Shown in pieces: positions 5,791 through 6,916 of a stretch of 6,916 bases of DNA; within the stretch, counting starts at the first letter, position 1; each line of letters opens with the position of its first letter. The DNA lies in the NCBI GenBank assembly GCA_017631215.1, contig JAGBTR010000287.1, positions 1 through 6,916 on the forward strand. The letters are read 5' to 3'. The position numbers and the translations under genes are program-made. This DNA is from Clostridia bacterium (GTDB lineage: Bacteria > Bacillota > Clostridia > Oscillospirales > CAG-272). Below the pieces are notes generated by a model, which saw nothing but the letters and a program-made list of their open reading frames with translations, did not search any database and was not told the DNA's origin.

Positions 5791-5796
5791 GAGAGG
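5791..5796 (+). promoter_or_regulatory. Ribosome binding site of nusB
   Basis: GAGAGG lies 8 nt before the ATG at 5805. It supports Met1 rather than Met4 (5814) as the start. Confidence 0.7.
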
Positions 5797-5804
5797 TATC
5801 AAAA

Positions 5805-6287
5805 ATGGCCGGAATGACAAGAAGACAAGCACGCGAGGCGGCATTTGAGCTGCTGTTTGAAACTGAGTTCACCTCGGAGCGCACGCCCGAGGAAACGCTG
5901 ACGCTGGCACTGGAGCAGCGCGAGATGGCAGAGGACGATTACGTCCGTGCGGCGTATTTGGGCGCAATGGAGCACCGTGCGGTGCTCGACGTGTTGCTCA
6001 GCCGCTTTTCCAAGGGCTGGAAGACCGACCGTATGTCGCGCGTGAGCCGTGCGGTGCTCAGACTTGGCACCTACGAGATGCTGTATTGCGATGACATCCC
6101 CTCGAGCGTCTCGCTCAACGAGGCGGTCGAGCTGGCAAAGAAGTTTGACGATCCCAAGGCGCGCGCCTTCATCAACGGCGTGCTCAACAGCATCAAGAAC
6201 GAGATCGAAGAGAAGGGTGCGGCCGCTGTGATCGCCGCCTGCGAGGCAGGTCTTGCTGCCGCAGAGCTGCCCGATGGCGATGCATAA
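5805..6287 (+). CDS. nusB: Transcription antitermination factor NusB
   Basis: NusB binds boxA RNA together with ribosomal protein S10 (NusE) and joins the antitermination complex on rRNA operons. The 160-residue product is all-helical in character. Typical parts are the basic N-terminus MTRRQAREAAFELLF (4-18), WKTDRMSRVSRAVLRLGTYE (72-91) and the C-terminal signature PSSVSLNEAVELAKKF with DDPKARAFINGVLN (99-128). Residues from about 135 on form an Ala/Glu-rich tail beyond the usual fold. The gene follows a near-consensus promoter, as expected for a housekeeping factor. Its 3' end overlaps the start of the next gene by 8-14 nt, so the two are probably translationally coupled. Confidence 0.96.
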   Translation: MAGMTRRQAREAAFELLFETEFTSERTPEETLTLALEQREMAEDDYVRAAYLGAMEHRAVLDVLLSRFSKGWKTDRMSRVSRAVLRLGTYEMLYCDDIPSSVSLNEAVELAKKFDDPKARAFINGVLNSIKNEIEEKGAAAVIAACEAGLAAAELPDGDA

Positions 6288-6916
6288 GAGAGAGCTGTAC
6301 GTTGGTATTGATACCAGCAACTACACCACCTCGCTCGCGCTTTGCGACGGTGAGGGGTGTGTGATCGCCAATCTCAAGGCTCCGTTGCCCGTCAAAGAGG
6401 GCGAGAGAGGGCTGCGACAGAGCGATGCGGTATTTGCCCACGTCAAAAATCTTCCCGTGCTGATGACCGAGCTTTCTTCGGTGCTGCACGGGATCGAATC
6501 CTACGGTATCCGTGGTATCGGCTACTCCGCAACACCGCGGCGCGAGGAGGGCTCGTATATGCCTTGCTTTCTCGCGGGTCAGGTGGCGGCGTCCTCGATG
6601 AACGTGACCGCAGACGTGCCGATGCTATCCTTTTCCCATCAGGAGGGACACGTGATGGCGGCACTCTATTCGGCAGGCGTAGCAGATGCGTTGTGCGCGC
6701 GCGAATTTGTGGCCTTCCACGTCTCGGGCGGCACGACCGACGTGCTGTTTGTGCGCCCCGACGGGGAGCGATTCGTTATCGAGCGCATCGGTACCTCGCT
6801 GGATCTGCACGCGGGGCAGGCGGTCGACCGTGTGGGCGTGGCAATGGGGCTGAAATTTCCCTGCGGACGCGAGCTGGAGACGCTGGCGGGCGGGTGCGAG
6901 AGCAAGATTCCCAAGC
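6274..6916 (+). CDS. TsaD/Kae1-like paralogue (annotated elsewhere as O-sialoglycoprotein endopeptidase), 3' end cut
   Basis: The 214 visible residues belong to the ASKHA-fold family of TsaD, the tRNA threonylcarbamoyladenosine transferase, but look like a divergent paralogue. GIDTSNYTTS (11-20) stands where TsaD has GIETSCDETS. The metal-binding pair is kept in HQEGH (122-126). VSGGTTD (150-156) matches VSGGHT. The nucleotide loop reads LDLHAGQAVDRVG (176-188) where TsaD has a form of IDDAAGEAFDKV, so E-to-Q and K-to-R changes are present. The C-terminal metal-binding Asp lies outside the window. The old protease name is not supported by current knowledge of the family. The ATG at 6274 has a weak AGAG 7 nt upstream; ATG 6280 in the same frame is equally possible. 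Both overlap nusB. Whether it modifies tRNA cannot be told from this sequence; a second, canonical tsaD elsewhere in the genome would be expected. Confidence 0.85.
   Translation, partial: MAMHKRELYVGIDTSNYTTSLALCDGEGCVIANLKAPLPVKEGERGLRQSDAVFAHVKNLPVLMTELSSVLHGIESYGIRGIGYSATPRREEGSYMPCFLAGQVAASSMNVTADVPMLSFSHQEGHVMAALYSAGVADALCAREFVAFHVSGGTTDVLFVRPDGERFVIERIGTSLDLHAGQAVDRVGVAMGLKFPCGRELETLAGGCESKIPK

Overview
The window looks like chromosomal housekeeping DNA from a moderately GC-rich member of the Clostridia (Bacillota). Three points suggest this. Near-consensus sigma-A promoters sit in short AT-rich gaps. Most starts have purine-rich Shine-Dalgarno sites (AAAGGA, GGAGG). The gene content also fits: an AI-2E family permease, a four-cysteine TSCPD protein, and nusB overlapping a TsaD/Kae1-like paralogue. 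The lineage is inferred from sequence character only. There are no tRNA or rRNA genes, insertion sequences, CRISPR arrays or phage genes.

Left block (about 1-4430, minus strand). A promoter at 4398-4426 drives four co-directional genes. In transcription order they are an AI-2E family membrane protein (2929-4353), a degenerate prephenate dehydratase/ACT-like protein whose start overlaps the permease stop by 8 nt (1875-2936), a small TSCPD protein (1577-1837), and a phosphoglucomutase/phosphomannomutase that runs off the left edge (1-1504). I see no internal promoter or strong terminator, so this is probably one operon. Its members share no obvious pathway.

Centre (4354-4560). A divergent intergenic region carries two back-to-back promoters, each with a 17-nt spacer. 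To its right is ispE (4561-5469, plus strand), a kinase of the MEP isoprenoid pathway. The ispE leader carries a 17-nt hairpin-forming element that also occurs, in the same orientation relative to the gene, just before the phosphoglucomutase ribosome binding site.

Right block (5470-6916, plus strand). Downstream of ispE is a 335-nt stretch without a convincing gene. It can fold into several hairpins, including a possible three-way junction, and contains an intrinsic terminator and then a near-perfect promoter. That promoter reads nusB (transcription antitermination factor), followed with overlap by a TsaD/Kae1-like paralogue cut by the window end.

The least explained items are the prephenate dehydratase-like protein, which appears to lack the second lobe and the usual catalytic and Phe-binding motifs, the structured segment after ispE, and the shared leader hairpin. 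No clearly new multi-gene system is visible.
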